The notes below the pieces were generated by a model. It searched no databases. It was not told where the DNA came from and was given only the letters and a program-made list of their open reading frames with translations. Shown here piece by piece: positions 8,605-17,918 of a stretch of 64,000 nt of DNA; position 1 is the first letter of the stretch; each line of letters begins with the position of its first letter. Source of the DNA: Sphingobium scionense (GTDB taxonomy: Bacteria; Pseudomonadota; Alphaproteobacteria; Sphingomonadales; Sphingomonadaceae); assembly GCF_014197035.1 (NCBI RefSeq), contig NZ_JACIEU010000005.1, forward strand, positions 124,001-188,000. Direction: 5' to 3'. The position numbers were made by a program, and so were the translations under genes.

Positions 8605-9308
8605 CTCTGGGCGTCGTGGAAGATGATGCCCAGCGTATGGCGCATGCCGGACAGGAGCCGGCTGACGCCATGGCGCATCTGCACTCGGTGGACGCCGCGC
8701 GTGCCCATCACCGGCCGCTCGCGCACCGGGAAGACCACGGCATCGCCCTTGCGCAGCGGCACCATTTCGGGCCGCGACTGCATGCGCGGGCGCTGTTCGG
8801 TCAGGATGAAGGCGCCGCCGGTGAAGTCCGCTTCCGGCTCCGACAGCAGGATCGCCGCCTGCAACGGAAAGATGGTCGCGCCATAGACATCCTGATGCAG
8901 CGCATTCCAGTCGCCCGCCTCATAGCGCAGTAGCAAGGGCGTCGCCTTGTCCTGGCCGCCGAGCGCGCACTGGTTCAGGAAATCGGCGTGACGGGCGGGG
9001 TAGAGCGCATCGCTCCGCAGCATCGCCGCCCAGCGATTGGCGACCTGCGCCAGCGGCGGATAGAGCATCGCGCGCAATGCGGCGACCGGCTCGGGCAGCG
9101 GGTAAGTGAAATAGCGATAGCGCCCCCGGCCATAGCCATGGCGCGCCATCACCACCTCCTTGCGGAAGGCATGGGGCTGATCCCATAGCGCGACGATCGC
9201 GTCGCACTGGTCCGGGGAAAGCAGGGCAGGCAGGCGCGCGGCGCCATGCCGGTCAAGGTCGGTGAGGTCCATGGCGTGCAGCATGGGCGGCGCGCGGCGC
9301 GGCGTCAT
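8601..9308 (-). CDS. 2OG-Fe(II) dioxygenase
   Basis: Non-haem iron, 2-oxoglutarate-dependent oxygenase; the substrate is unknown. The jelly-roll iron site is visible as LHQDVYG (HxD) with a later GVHRVQMRHG supplying the distal His and the nearby Arg for 2-oxoglutarate. The segment GRGRYRYFTYPLPEPV lies in the N-terminal half. The start is uncertain: the frame opens with TTG at 9326, and ATGs lie at 9308, 9284 and 9272. I chose 9308 because an AAGG stands six bases upstream. At about 235 residues it fits small bacterial members. It is convergent with the M28 peptidase gene, and its stop codon lies inside a dispersed 38-bp repeat. Confidence 0.83.
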   Translation of the reverse strand: MTPRRAPPMLHAMDLTDLDRHGAARLPALLSPDQCDAIVALWDQPHAFRKEVVMARHGYGRGRYRYFTYPLPEPVAALRAMLYPPLAQVANRWAAMLRSDALYPARHADFLNQCALGGQDKATPLLLRYEAGDWNALHQDVYGATIFPLQAAILLSEPEADFTGGAFILTEQRPRMQSRPEMVPLRKGDAVVFPVRERPVMGTRGVHRVQMRHGVSRLLSGMRHTLGIIFHDAQS

Positions 9309-9336
9309 CCCGCGCCTTGCGCTCAAATCCGGCGGA

Positions 9337-10092
9337 TCATTTCGGCTTGCGGAAACGATAGAGGAAGCGGTCGGTCTTGCCGCGAATGGCGGGATCGAAC
9401 ACCAGCTTGCTATGATCGTCTGCCGGATTGGCGAGCAGTGGACTCTGCGCCTCCAGCACGAATCCGGCGCGCAGGAAGTCGGCCTTCACCACCGCCGGAT
9501 CGATCCGGTGCAGCTTGTCCACCACCGCGCGGGTGTCGCCGGCCGGACCGGCATGGTCGATGATGCCGACGATCCCGCCCGGTTTCGTCGCAGCATAGAG
9601 CGTCTTCACGAAGGCATCGGGGTCGGTGCGCGGAATGCCGAACTTGTCCGACTGCCAGTAGAGATCATGGTAGCTCAGATTGATGATGGTGAAGTCGAAA
9701 CTGTCGGCCGCCGCGGCAAAGGCTTCGAACGGATAGCGCACCCAGTCGACCTCCGGCCGGCGCGCGACCAGTGCCGCCCATTTGGGCTTCTCTTCCTCGC
9801 TGGCGTAGAATTGGCTGGGCTCGAACCCGGTCACCTTGCCCTTGGGGCCGACCGCATCAGCCATGATCTCCGCCCAATAGCCCGATCCGGTCATGATGTC
9901 GGCCGCCTGCATGCCGGGCTTGAGGCCCAGGAAGGCCAGCGTCTCGGCCGGCTTGCGGCTTTCGTCCAGCGCACGCGCGTCGGCCGGACGCTTTGGGGCA
10001 GCCACGGCGGCGGCAAGATCCGTTTTGGCAAGGGCGGCGATCGGCATGGACAGGGCAAGGCCGCTCAGGGCCAGGGCAAGCATCAGGCGCAT
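9337..10092 (-). CDS. Exported class I SAM-methyltransferase-like protein
   Basis: Predicted methyltransferase-fold protein with a signal peptide (MRLMLALALSGLALSMPIAALA). The fold is indicated by LKPGMQAADIMTGSGYWAEI (motif I), KGKVTGFEPSQF, and FTIINLSYHD for the motif IV region. Relatives are usually annotated as periplasmic methyltransferases, although S-adenosylmethionine is not expected in the periplasm, so the true activity is doubtful. The start at 10092 is favoured by AGGGGA six bases upstream; an in-frame ATG at 10107 is the alternative. It is transcribed in the same direction as the oxygenase gene 28 bp downstream and may share its transcript. Confidence 0.78.
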   Translation of the reverse strand: MRLMLALALSGLALSMPIAALAKTDLAAAVAAPKRPADARALDESRKPAETLAFLGLKPGMQAADIMTGSGYWAEIMADAVGPKGKVTGFEPSQFYASEEEKPKWAALVARRPEVDWVRYPFEAFAAAADSFDFTIINLSYHDLYWQSDKFGIPRTDPDAFVKTLYAATKPGGIVGIIDHAGPAGDTRAVVDKLHRIDPAVVKADFLRAGFVLEAQSPLLANPADDHSKLVFDPAIRGKTDRFLYRFRKPK

Positions 10093-10311
10093 GGATTTTC
10101 CCCTCATGGAAGGCGGGCCAGCATGCGCCCGATCGCGCGCCCGTTCAACGATCCGCGTCGATGCCGGTCGATCGATTCCGGTCGTTGGTCGAAGGGCGGG
10201 GCAGGCGCACCGCGTCCACTCGGCTCTGCGCATGCACGTTCAGGCCCAATCATATTGTCATGGTTAACGGGCTCGGCTTGGGACGGATCGGGGGCAGATG
10301 ATAAGGAGAAA

Positions 10312-10614
10312 ATGATGTCGCACCCGATGAAATTAGCCCCCATTGCCATGGTATTGGTGGGCTCGCTGGGGCTGGGTGGCTGTGCCACGAAATCCTTCGT
10401 GCGCGAACAGGTGGCGACCGTGAACCAGCGCGTCGATGCGCTCGACGCCAAGCTGCAGACCACCGACGGCACGGCGCAGCAGGCTCTGGCCCAGGCCCAG
10501 TCGGCCGCCGGTCAGGCCCAGAATAACGGCCAGCGCCTCGATCAGCTGAACGCCCGCGTAGACGGTGTCGAGCAGCAGATGCGCGAAGCCAAGACCAAGC
10601 GCGCCAGAAATTGA
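10312..10614 (+). CDS. Small coiled-coil (alanine-zipper, Lpp-like) lipoprotein
   Basis: A 100-residue lipoprotein. The signal peptide ends in a lipobox LGLGGC, predicting lipid attachment at the Cys. The mature part is an almost pure Ala/Gln/Asp-rich helix (VNQRVDALDAKLQ, AQQALAQAQSAAGQAQ, LDQLNARVDGVEQQ) with heptad spacing, and it ends in the basic KTKRARN. This resembles alanine-zipper or Braun-type lipoproteins. A strong AAGGAG lies at 10303-10308, so the second ATG at 10315 may be the real start. An L,D-transpeptidase-like gene follows at 10719, which raises the possibility of covalent attachment to peptidoglycan; that is inference. Confidence 0.85.
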   Translation: MMSHPMKLAPIAMVLVGSLGLGGCATKSFVREQVATVNQRVDALDAKLQTTDGTAQQALAQAQSAAGQAQNNGQRLDQLNARVDGVEQQMREAKTKRARN

Positions 10615-10641
10615 TCGCGCAACTGATCACGTAACTGATCC

Positions 10642-10695
10642 GGTCGGGCTGGTCCCGACCCCGTGCCGGCGCCCTCGCTTGTTGGGGGCGCCGGC
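10642..10695. other. Two consecutive GC-rich hairpins downstream of the lipoprotein gene
   Basis: GGTCGGG (10642-10648) pairs with CCCGACC (10654-10660), and GCCGGCGCCC (10665-10674) pairs with GGGCGCCGGC (10686-10695). They sit between the lipoprotein and transpeptidase genes. Without a T tract they could be attenuating or RNA-stabilising structures rather than a classic terminator. Confidence 0.5.
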
Positions 10696-10718
10696 CCCAT
10701 TCCCGGATATGCTCCTCC

Positions 10719-11393
10719 ATGCACAAATTCCCATGGGCGCTGGCGATGCTGGCGCTGTACGGTGCCTCCCCCGCGCTGGCGGCCGCGCCCGAAGCGCCTG
10801 CGGCTGAAAAGTCCGCGCCTGAACCCCCGCGATCGCCCGATGCGCGCCGGGTCATCGACTGGATCGCCGCGACCGGCGACAATCACGGTCTGCCCTATGC
10901 CATCGTCGACAAGCAGGCGGCCCATGTCTTCCTGTTCGATGCCAAGGGCAAGGCGCTGGCCGATGCGCCGGTGCTGATCGGCATCGCGCCCGGAGACGAC
11001 GCCACGCCTGGCGTGGGCAAGAAGAGCCTGGCGGAGATCGGCCCGGCGGAAAAGACCACGCCGGCCGGCCGCTTCCTCGCCAAATTCGGCCTCGCGGCGG
11101 GCAAGCAACGCGTGCTGTGGGTCGATTATGCGACCTCGGTCGCGATGCACACCATCCCCAAGGGCAATCCCAAGGAAAAGCGACGCGAGCGCATGCTGTC
11201 GCCGACGATCGACGATAATCGCATCACCTTTGGCTGCATCAACGTGCCGATCGCCTTCTATAATCGCGGCCTGCGCCCGCAATTTCTGAAAAAGGGCGGC
11301 TATGTCTATGTGCTGCCGGACACAAAGTCGCTTGAAGCGGTTTTCCCTCCCCTGCATGTCCAGTCTTATCGGAAGGCGGACGCATCCTCATAA
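10719..11393 (+). CDS. L,D-transpeptidase (YkuD-like) domain protein, exported
   Basis: Predicted periplasmic L,D-transpeptidase-like enzyme of 224 residues with a signal peptide (MHKFPWALAMLALYGASPALA). The catalytic region reads AMHTIPKG then SPTIDDNRITFGCINVP. The nucleophilic Cys and Gly-Cys-Ile-Asn are present, but the family's usual SHGC His is Phe here. That is either a subfamily feature or a sign of altered activity. PAGRFLAKFG and the preceding strand pattern fit the YkuD fold. It lies after a small coiled-coil lipoprotein and before a Rap1a/Tai-like gene on the same strand, which suggests an envelope-maintenance cluster. Confidence 0.82.
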   Translation: MHKFPWALAMLALYGASPALAAAPEAPAAEKSAPEPPRSPDARRVIDWIAATGDNHGLPYAIVDKQAAHVFLFDAKGKALADAPVLIGIAPGDDATPGVGKKSLAEIGPAEKTTPAGRFLAKFGLAAGKQRVLWVDYATSVAMHTIPKGNPKEKRRERMLSPTIDDNRITFGCINVPIAFYNRGLRPQFLKKGGYVYVLPDTKSLEAVFPPLHVQSYRKADASS

Positions 11394-11409
11394 GGCGGGA
11401 GGCACGCGC

Positions 11410-11820
11410 ATGATGATCCGGAGGGCAAGCGGCCTGATACTGGTCGCGGCGGCGGGCCTGTCGCCGGGCAGCGCTCAGGCCGGCTTCTATTCGGGCGAGG
11501 CGCTGCTGCAAAGCTGCACCGCCGACCGCAACGACAAGGCGTTCTTCGAGAAAAGCTATGAATGCGTCGGCTATGTCGCCGGCGCAGTCGATGCGTTCAA
11601 CACCACGCGCGAGGTGAACGGTCTCAAAAGCTGCATCCCCGCCGATGTGACGCTCAACCAGTTGAAGGGCGCCACCGTCGACTATCTGCGCGCCAATCCC
11701 GACAAGCGCGCCCAGTCCGCCTCCGCCCTGGTCTTCACCGCCACGCGCCAGGCCTGGCCCTGCCCCAAGGCAACGGCCAAGCCCAGCATCAGGCCCGGCA
11801 CGAAGAAGAAGCGGAAATAG
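11410..11820 (+). CDS. Rap1a/Tai-like small secreted protein
   Basis: A 136-residue exported protein with a signal peptide (MMIRRASGLILVAAAGLSPGSAQA). It resembles the Rap1a/Tai immunity-protein fold: GFYSGEALLQSC, then SYECVGYVAGAVDAF, a central SCIPADVTLNQLKGATVDYL and a final WPCPKA. The four cysteines fit two disulfides. In Serratia such proteins protect against T6SS amidases, but in alphaproteobacteria they are common without any T6SS, so an immunity role is unproven. GGGAGG upstream supports the ATG at 11410 or 11413. It follows the L,D-transpeptidase by 16 bases and is probably co-transcribed. Confidence 0.78.
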   Translation: MMIRRASGLILVAAAGLSPGSAQAGFYSGEALLQSCTADRNDKAFFEKSYECVGYVAGAVDAFNTTREVNGLKSCIPADVTLNQLKGATVDYLRANPDKRAQSASALVFTATRQAWPCPKATAKPSIRPGTKKKRK

Positions 11821-11823
11821 CGC

Positions 11824-12960
11824 CTATTTCGCGGCCTTGCCGACGGGGCGCATATAGAGGCGCGCCATCGCCGCCTCCATCTTCGCCCGGTCGACCGACA
11901 GGATCACGCGCTGCGCCTGCTCGCCCAGATGCGGGCGATAGGATTCCGTCCAGGACAGCGTGTCGCCATAAGCCGCCGTCTGGCTGGTCTCGAAATCGAC
12001 CCACAAAGTCTCGTCCTTCGTCACGATCTCCGGATTGAGCCAGGCCATGGCGACGATCTCGTCCCACATCGGATAGCCCGGCTCCAGCCCGGTCTGGAAC
12101 AGATCGGTCAACGGGGTATGGGCGGGCTTCAGCCCGTCGAGGAAGGCGCGGGTCCATTGCGTGCCGGTGGACGGATCGACCGGGATCATGCTGATCTTCT
12201 TCCACGGCGCATGGGCAAAGATCTTCGCCGCTTCGGGGTCCCAGCGGATGTTGAACTCGCGGCGCGGCGAGTTGACGAATTCGCGGGCAAACTGCTCGGC
12301 CGACGGCCCTTCCAGTACCTGATGCGGCGCCAGGCTGCCGCCCATATAGAGGATTTCCTTCACATTGGCGGCAAAGCTGGGGTCCAGGCTCTGGGCGATC
12401 GCGATATTGGTCATCGGCCCGGTCGCGAACAGGGTGATCTCGCCCGGATGCGCCTTCACCATCCGCACCAGGAATGCGGCGGCAATCTCGGCGCTGGGCT
12501 TCGTCTTCGGGTTGCCGATTGGCAGGTCGGGCACCTTGGTCGGATCGGTCGATCCGGGATGTTCCTGGATCGTGTCGCCCGGCCAGTAATCGGTCCATGG
12601 CCCCTTGAACACCAGCCGGCCATATTGGCCTTCCCAGCGCTTGGTCGCCTCGGCGCTGTTTAGCAGCGGGAAGGTCGCGCCGGGCACCACCGGCACGTCG
12701 GTCCGGCCCAATATCTCCAGCGTGCGCAGCGCATAGGCGGTCGCGGTGTCGCGCCACACCGATCCGCTGGTGGTGGTGATACCCAGCACCTCGACATCCG
12801 GGCTCTGCAGCAACAGCAGGGGCACGCCGTTGAGGCCGATCATGTCGTCGTCGACGATCACCAGCCGCCTGGGGCTTGCCGGCGCGGCGGGCTTGGCATT
12901 CGCCCCCTGCACGCCCAGCATCAGCGCCAGTGCGCCCAGCATGATCTTCATCGTCCGCAT
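11824..12960 (-). CDS. Divergent nucleoside hydrolase family protein, exported
   Basis: Member of the inosine-uridine nucleoside N-ribohydrolase fold with a signal peptide (MRTMKIMLGALALMLGVQGANA). The fold is supported by VEVLGITTTSGS, VPVVPGA, GEITLFATGPMTNIAIA, LYMGGS and the late WVDFETSQTAAYGDT. The canonical N-terminal DxDPGxDD calcium/ribose motif reads VDDDMIGLNGVP: the first aspartates remain but the last two are Leu and Asn. Either the subfamily uses a different sugar or site, or it is not a classical hydrolase. Export is also atypical for purine salvage. Its 3' end is convergent with the Rap1a-like gene with three bases between. Confidence 0.8.
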   Translation of the reverse strand: MRTMKIMLGALALMLGVQGANAKPAAPASPRRLVIVDDDMIGLNGVPLLLLQSPDVEVLGITTTSGSVWRDTATAYALRTLEILGRTDVPVVPGATFPLLNSAEATKRWEGQYGRLVFKGPWTDYWPGDTIQEHPGSTDPTKVPDLPIGNPKTKPSAEIAAAFLVRMVKAHPGEITLFATGPMTNIAIAQSLDPSFAANVKEILYMGGSLAPHQVLEGPSAEQFAREFVNSPRREFNIRWDPEAAKIFAHAPWKKISMIPVDPSTGTQWTRAFLDGLKPAHTPLTDLFQTGLEPGYPMWDEIVAMAWLNPEIVTKDETLWVDFETSQTAAYGDTLSWTESYRPHLGEQAQRVILSVDRAKMEAAMARLYMRPVGKAAK

Positions 12961-13001
12961 TGCGTCAAACCCCCATTTCGCTTCGTCCCGCCGCCTGTTA
13001 G

Positions 13002-13952
<951 letters not shown>

Positions 13953-14012
13953 GCCATGAAGCTGTTTTCGCCCCTGGTGAAAAAGCTTCGGACAAATGAG
14001 CAGGGGGAAATG

Positions 14013-14423
14013 ATGCGACTGTCTGCGACCGGTATGCTGGGGATCGTGCTTCTCTTCGCCCTGACATTGTCGGGCGTGTTGTGGGGCTGTCCCACCTATA
14101 ATGTCTACAGCAAGGAACAGGCAGGGCGCGCCGCGCTGGCCGAAGCGCAGTCCTCGCGCCAGATCGCCGTGCTGGAAGCGCGGGCGAAGCTGGAAAGCGC
14201 CAAGATGCTGGCCGACGCCGAAGTCGTCCGGGCCGAAGGCGCGGCGCGGGCCAATCGCATCCTGCAGGACAGTCTGGGCGGGCCGGACGGCTATCTGCGC
14301 TATCTGCAGATCCAGGCGATCGACAACAAGGATGCCAGTCTCATCTATGTGCCGACCGAGGGGGGATTGCCGCTGCTGGAAAGCAGCCGACTCACGCAGC
14401 GTGCGCCCGGTCAGGGCAATTGA
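14013..14423 (+). CDS. Small membrane protein resembling the C-terminal tail of SPFH/band-7 proteins
   Basis: An N-terminal membrane segment or signal (LGIVLLFALTLSGVLWGC) could also be a lipoprotein signal. A charged helix follows (AGRAALAEAQSSRQIAVLEA, then LESAKMLADAEVVRAEGAAR) and the end is YLRYLQIQAIDNKDASLIYVPTEGGLPLLE. This resembles the coiled-coil and C-terminal part of SPFH/prohibitin-type proteins, without the band-7 domain itself. An AGGGGGA at 14002-14008 favours the ATG at 14013; a longer in-frame start at 13956 adds 19 residues. It lies directly behind the iminopeptidase gene. A role as a membrane scaffold or accessory is conjecture. Confidence 0.68.
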   Translation: MRLSATGMLGIVLLFALTLSGVLWGCPTYNVYSKEQAGRAALAEAQSSRQIAVLEARAKLESAKMLADAEVVRAEGAARANRILQDSLGGPDGYLRYLQIQAIDNKDASLIYVPTEGGLPLLESSRLTQRAPGQGN

Positions 14424-14499
14424 CGGATATTTTGCTGCTGCGCCTTTGTTGAGAGGCTGACGTCTCGAACGGCGTGATGAAGTTGATGGAGGAAAAGAC

Positions 14500-14823
14500 G
14501 TGCGGACTATGATGCTTCTGGCGACGGCGCTGTTTCTCGCCTCCTGCGGCGGCGGCGATGAGGGGGCGGCGGTCGAGAACCGGGCCATGCCCGAAACCGG
14601 CGCGGCGGCCGAAGTCGCCAAGCTCGACCCCGATCTGCGCAACGGCGTGCTGGAAAAGGCGATCAAGGCATCGGGCGTTGCCTGCCCCTCGGTCACTGGC
14701 TCGGAACGCGCCGAAATCCGGCCGGGCGTCAAGGGCTGGAAGGCCCAGTGCAACAACGAAACCGCCCATCTGATCGAGGTGCTGCCCGACGGCACCGCCA
14801 AGGTGACCAGCCGGACGCATTGA
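14500..14823 (+). CDS. Small hypothetical lipoprotein
   Basis: A 107-residue protein with a GTG start placed seven bases after a GGAGG. The signal is MRTMMLLATALFLASC, a good lipobox with lipidation at Cys16, followed by a Gly/Ala-rich linker. The remaining domain carries a disulfide-capable Cys pair (GVACPSVTG and KAQCNNETAH) and ends in EVLPDGTAKVTSRTH. I do not recognise a named family. It is probably anchored in the outer membrane facing the periplasm. The convergent gene on its right starts its 3' end only seven bases away. Confidence 0.72.
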   Translation: MRTMMLLATALFLASCGGGDEGAAVENRAMPETGAAAEVAKLDPDLRNGVLEKAIKASGVACPSVTGSERAEIRPGVKGWKAQCNNETAHLIEVLPDGTAKVTSRTH

Positions 14824-14830
14824 TTCCTGT

Positions 14831-15262
14831 CTAAACGGCGTCCGGTCCTGATCGGGCGCCGATGATTCGCACGAGCAATGCCATGACGCCCATCACGATC
14901 AGCGTGATCCAGGGCGATGCCATCATGATGATGCCGAGGCCGATATTCGCGCCGCCTGCAAAGTCGGCGAGATAATCTTGCCTCAACTGCCAGACGGCAA
15001 AGGTCGCGAACAGCGTGGTCATGCCGATCGCCACCGCCCAGAGCCATCGCCGGGAACTGCCGATCAGCGCGAGTGCCAGCATGGGCAGCGCCGCGATGGC
15101 GAAATGAAATACGACGCCATCGGGCGCATCGATGAAGCCCAGGCGTCCGTTCGTGAAGGGCGTCCGTCCGACGACGATATCGGCTGCCACATTTTCGGCC
15201 AGCATGATGACGAGGCCGATGACCAGCGCTGCACCGATCAGGAGCAGGCGGCGGCGTATCAC
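14831..15262 (-). CDS. Four-helix integral membrane protein, unknown function
   Basis: A 143-residue protein with about four hydrophobic segments ([69 protein letters not shown]). The loop [12 protein letters not shown] and the aspartate in [10 protein letters not shown] recall VanZ-like or small phosphatase-like membrane proteins, but no diagnostic motif is complete. Its ATG overlaps the uvrB stop by four bases (ATGA-type overlap at 15259-15262), so it is translationally coupled to uvrB. No function is claimed. Confidence 0.7.
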   Translation of the reverse strand: MIRRRLLLIGAALVIGLVIMLAENVAADIVVGRTPFTNGRLGFIDAPDGVVFHFAIAALPMLALALIGSSRRWLWAVAIGMTTLFATFAVWQLRQDYLADFAGGANIGLGIIMMASPWITLIVMGVMALLVRIIGARSGPDAV

Positions 15263-17442
15263 CGCCCGAACTTCCGCGTCGTCTTCCCGAAGCGACCCTT
15301 GCGCGTCCCCGGCTTGCCCTCGGTCGCGCGGCCGCGTGGCGCGGCCACCTGCTGGTCCGCCGGCAGGCCCAGTTCCTCCGCTTCCAGCTTGCGGATCTCG
15401 TCGCGGATGCGGCCGGCTTCCTCGAACTCCAGGTCCGCCGCCGCCGCGCGCATCTTCTTCTCCAGATCCTCGATATAGGCGCGCAGATTATGGCCGACGA
15501 GGTGCGGGCGGTCCTCCAGGCCCGTCTCGACCGTGACCTGATCCTTGGATGCCACATGGGCGATGATATCGCCGATATTGCGCTTGATCGTGGTCGGCGT
15601 GATGCCGTGTTCGAGGTTGTACGCCTCCTGCTTCTCGCGCCGGCGCGACGTTTCGTTGAGCGCTCGCTCCATCGATCCGGTAATCCGGTCGGCATAGAGG
15701 ATGACACGCCCCTCCACATTACGCGCGGCGCGGCCGATCGTCTGGATCAGCGACGTTTCGCTGCGCAGGAAGCCTTCCTTGTCCGCGTCCAATATCGCCA
15801 CCAGTCCGCATTCGGGAATGTCGAGCCCCTCGCGCAGCAGGTTGATGCCGATCAGCACGTCATAGACGCCGAGCCGCAGGTCGCGGATCAGCTCGATACG
15901 CTCCAGCGTCTCGACATCGCTGTGCATGTAGCGGACCTTGATCCCCGCCTCATGCATGAACTCGGTCAGGTCTTCGGCCATCCGCTTGGTCAGGGTGGTA
16001 ACGAGCGTGCGGTATCCCTGCGCCGCGACCTTGCGGCATTCGTTGATCAGGTCGTCGACCTGGTCCTCGACCGGCTTGATCTCGACCGGCGGGTCGATGA
16101 GGCCGGTAGGGCGGATGACCTGTTCGCTGAACACGCCGCCGGTCTGCTCCATCTCCCACGGGCCGGGCGTGGCGGAGACGCTGACCGTCTGCGGCCGCAT
16201 CGCGTCCCATTCGTTGAAGCGCAGCGGGCGATTGTCGATGCAACTGGGCAGGCGGAAACCATATTCGGCCAGAGTAATCTTGCGCCGATGGTCGCCGCGC
16301 GCCATTGCGCCGATCTGCGGCACGGTCTGGTGGCTTTCGTCCACGAACAGCATCGCATTTTCGGGCAGATATTCAAACAAAGTCGGCGGCGGCTCGCCGG
16401 GCAGGCGACCGGTCAGGAAGCGGCTGTAATTCTCGATCCCCGCGCAGCTTCCGGTCGCCGCGATCATCTCCAGGTCGAAATTGGTGCGCTGCTCCAGCCG
16501 CTGCGCCTCCAGCAGCTTGCCCTCGGCCTCCAGTTCCTTCAGCCGTTCGGTCAGCTCGAACCGTATCGCCTCCATCGCCTGCTTCAAGGTCGGGCCGGGC
16601 GTCACATGGTGGCTGTTGGGAAAGACCTTCACGTAATCAAGGCTGGCGACCTTCCTGCCGGATAGCGGATCGAATTCGACAATCTCTTCGATCTCGTCGC
16701 CGAAGAAGCTGATCCGCCAGGCCGTATCCTCATAATGGGACGGGAAGATTTCCAGATTGTCGCCCTTCACGCGGAAATTGCCGCGCGCGAAACCGGCATC
16801 GTTGCGCTTATACTGGAGCGCCACCAGCTTGCGGATGATCTCGCGCTGGTCCTCGATCCCGCCCTTCTTCATGGAGAAGGTCATCGCCGAATAGGTTTCG
16901 ACCGACCCGATGCCATAGAGGCAGGAGACGGACGCCACGATGATCACATCGTCCCGCTCCAGCAGCGCGCGGGTGGCCGAATGCCGCATCCGGTCGATGC
17001 TCTCGTTTACCGAGCTTTCCTTCTCGATATAGGTGTCCGACCGCGCGACATAGGCTTCGGGCTGGTAATAGTCGTAATAGCTGACGAAATATTCGACCGC
17101 ATTGTCGGGGAAGAAGCTCTTGAACTCGCCATAGAGCTGCGCCGCGAGAATCTTGTTGGGCGCCAGGATCAGCGCCGGACGCTGCATCGCCTCGATCACC
17201 TTGGCCATGGTGAAGGTCTTGCCGGAACCCGTGACGCCCAGCAGAACCTGGTCGCGCTCGCCCGCTCGCGCCTGTTCGACCAGTTCGGGGATCGCGGTGC
17301 GCTGGTCGCCCGACGGTTCATAGTCGCTGACCAGGGTGAAGGGGCGTCCACCCTCGCTCTTCTCCGGGCGCGCGGGCCGGTGCGGCACGAAGTCCTGGCC
17401 GGTTTCGGGTTCTTCAAGGCTGGTGCGGATCTGGATCGACAT
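15259..17442 (-). CDS. uvrB: Excinuclease ABC subunit B
   Basis: DNA damage-verification helicase of nucleotide excision repair; acts with UvrA and UvrC in the cytoplasm. The 727-residue protein has Walker [13 protein letters not shown] near residue 55, the beta-hairpin [24 protein letters not shown] as motif II, and [19 protein letters not shown] as motif VI. The UvrC-binding UVR motif lies near the C-terminus ([20 protein letters not shown]). The basic C-terminal tail of about 50 residues is longer than in E. coli. It is co-transcribed with a small membrane protein. Upstream lies the toxin-immunity islet on the same strand, 50 bases away. Secure. Confidence 0.98.
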   Translation of the reverse strand: MSIQIRTSLEEPETGQDFVPHRPARPEKSEGGRPFTLVSDYEPSGDQRTAIPELVEQARAGERDQVLLGVTGSGKTFTMAKVIEAMQRPALILAPNKILAAQLYGEFKSFFPDNAVEYFVSYYDYYQPEAYVARSDTYIEKESSVNESIDRMRHSATRALLERDDVIIVASVSCLYGIGSVETYSAMTFSMKKGGIEDQREIIRKLVALQYKRNDAGFARGNFRVKGDNLEIFPSHYEDTAWRISFFGDEIEEIVEFDPLSGRKVASLDYVKVFPNSHHVTPGPTLKQAMEAIRFELTERLKELEAEGKLLEAQRLEQRTNFDLEMIAATGSCAGIENYSRFLTGRLPGEPPPTLFEYLPENAMLFVDESHQTVPQIGAMARGDHRRKITLAEYGFRLPSCIDNRPLRFNEWDAMRPQTVSVSATPGPWEMEQTGGVFSEQVIRPTGLIDPPVEIKPVEDQVDDLINECRKVAAQGYRTLVTTLTKRMAEDLTEFMHEAGIKVRYMHSDVETLERIELIRDLRLGVYDVLIGINLLREGLDIPECGLVAILDADKEGFLRSETSLIQTIGRAARNVEGRVILYADRITGSMERALNETSRRREKQEAYNLEHGITPTTIKRNIGDIIAHVASKDQVTVETGLEDRPHLVGHNLRAYIEDLEKKMRAAAADLEFEEAGRIRDEIRKLEAEELGLPADQQVAAPRGRATEGKPGTRKGRFGKTTRKFGR

Positions 17443-17492
17443 GGGCGTAATATGGGGCCTTTGGGCAAGGGTGCAATCCGCGCCCTGGCAAG

Positions 17493-17918
17493 TCAGGGCT
17501 GCAATTCGAACGCGCTCCTGGGCGGCGGCGGATAGACGACCGGCTTGTCACCGAACCGCGTGCGCAAAGCCAGCTCGCGGCGCGCGCTATCGATAACTTC
17601 GACATCCACCTCTTCAGGATATCGAAAGCTGACATGAAATTTCTTCCCAGTGATCATATATTCCAACACCGACCAGCGCATGTTGGGGCCGTCGGGTTCC
17701 AGATACCAGGCTTCCCAAAGCATATCGCTGAGATTTGTGTCGCGCGGATTATAATAACGAACGACGTCGCCTTCATCCTTGAAAACGCTGGGGCTTACCC
17801 AACCGTCTCCGATTTCCACATACAGAAACACGCCATTTGGATCGCCTCCGACCAAGCTGGCCAATTCTTGACCGATCTCGTTCATGAGCGGTCCCAGGGT
17901 ATCGAGTTTATCGCTCAT
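17493..17918 (-). CDS. YezG/DUF600-like immunity (antitoxin) protein
   Basis: A 141-residue acidic protein matching the pattern of YezG-type immunity proteins: [20 protein letters not shown], then [19 protein letters not shown], and the ending [15 protein letters not shown]. In Bacillus, YezG neutralises the nuclease toxin YeeF. Here the ATG at 17918 overlaps the 3' end of a LysM-nuclease gene by 11 bases, the standard toxin-then-immunity order with tight coupling. The role as cognate antitoxin is inferred from family resemblance and context. Codon use is slightly more AT-rich than its neighbours, consistent with an accessory module. Confidence 0.8.
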   Translation of the reverse strand: MSDKLDTLGPLMNEIGQELASLVGGDPNGVFLYVEIGDGWVSPSVFKDEGDVVRYYNPRDTNLSDMLWEAWYLEPDGPNMRWSVLEYMITGKKFHVSFRYPEEVDVEVIDSARRELALRTRFGDKPVVYPPPPRSAFELQP

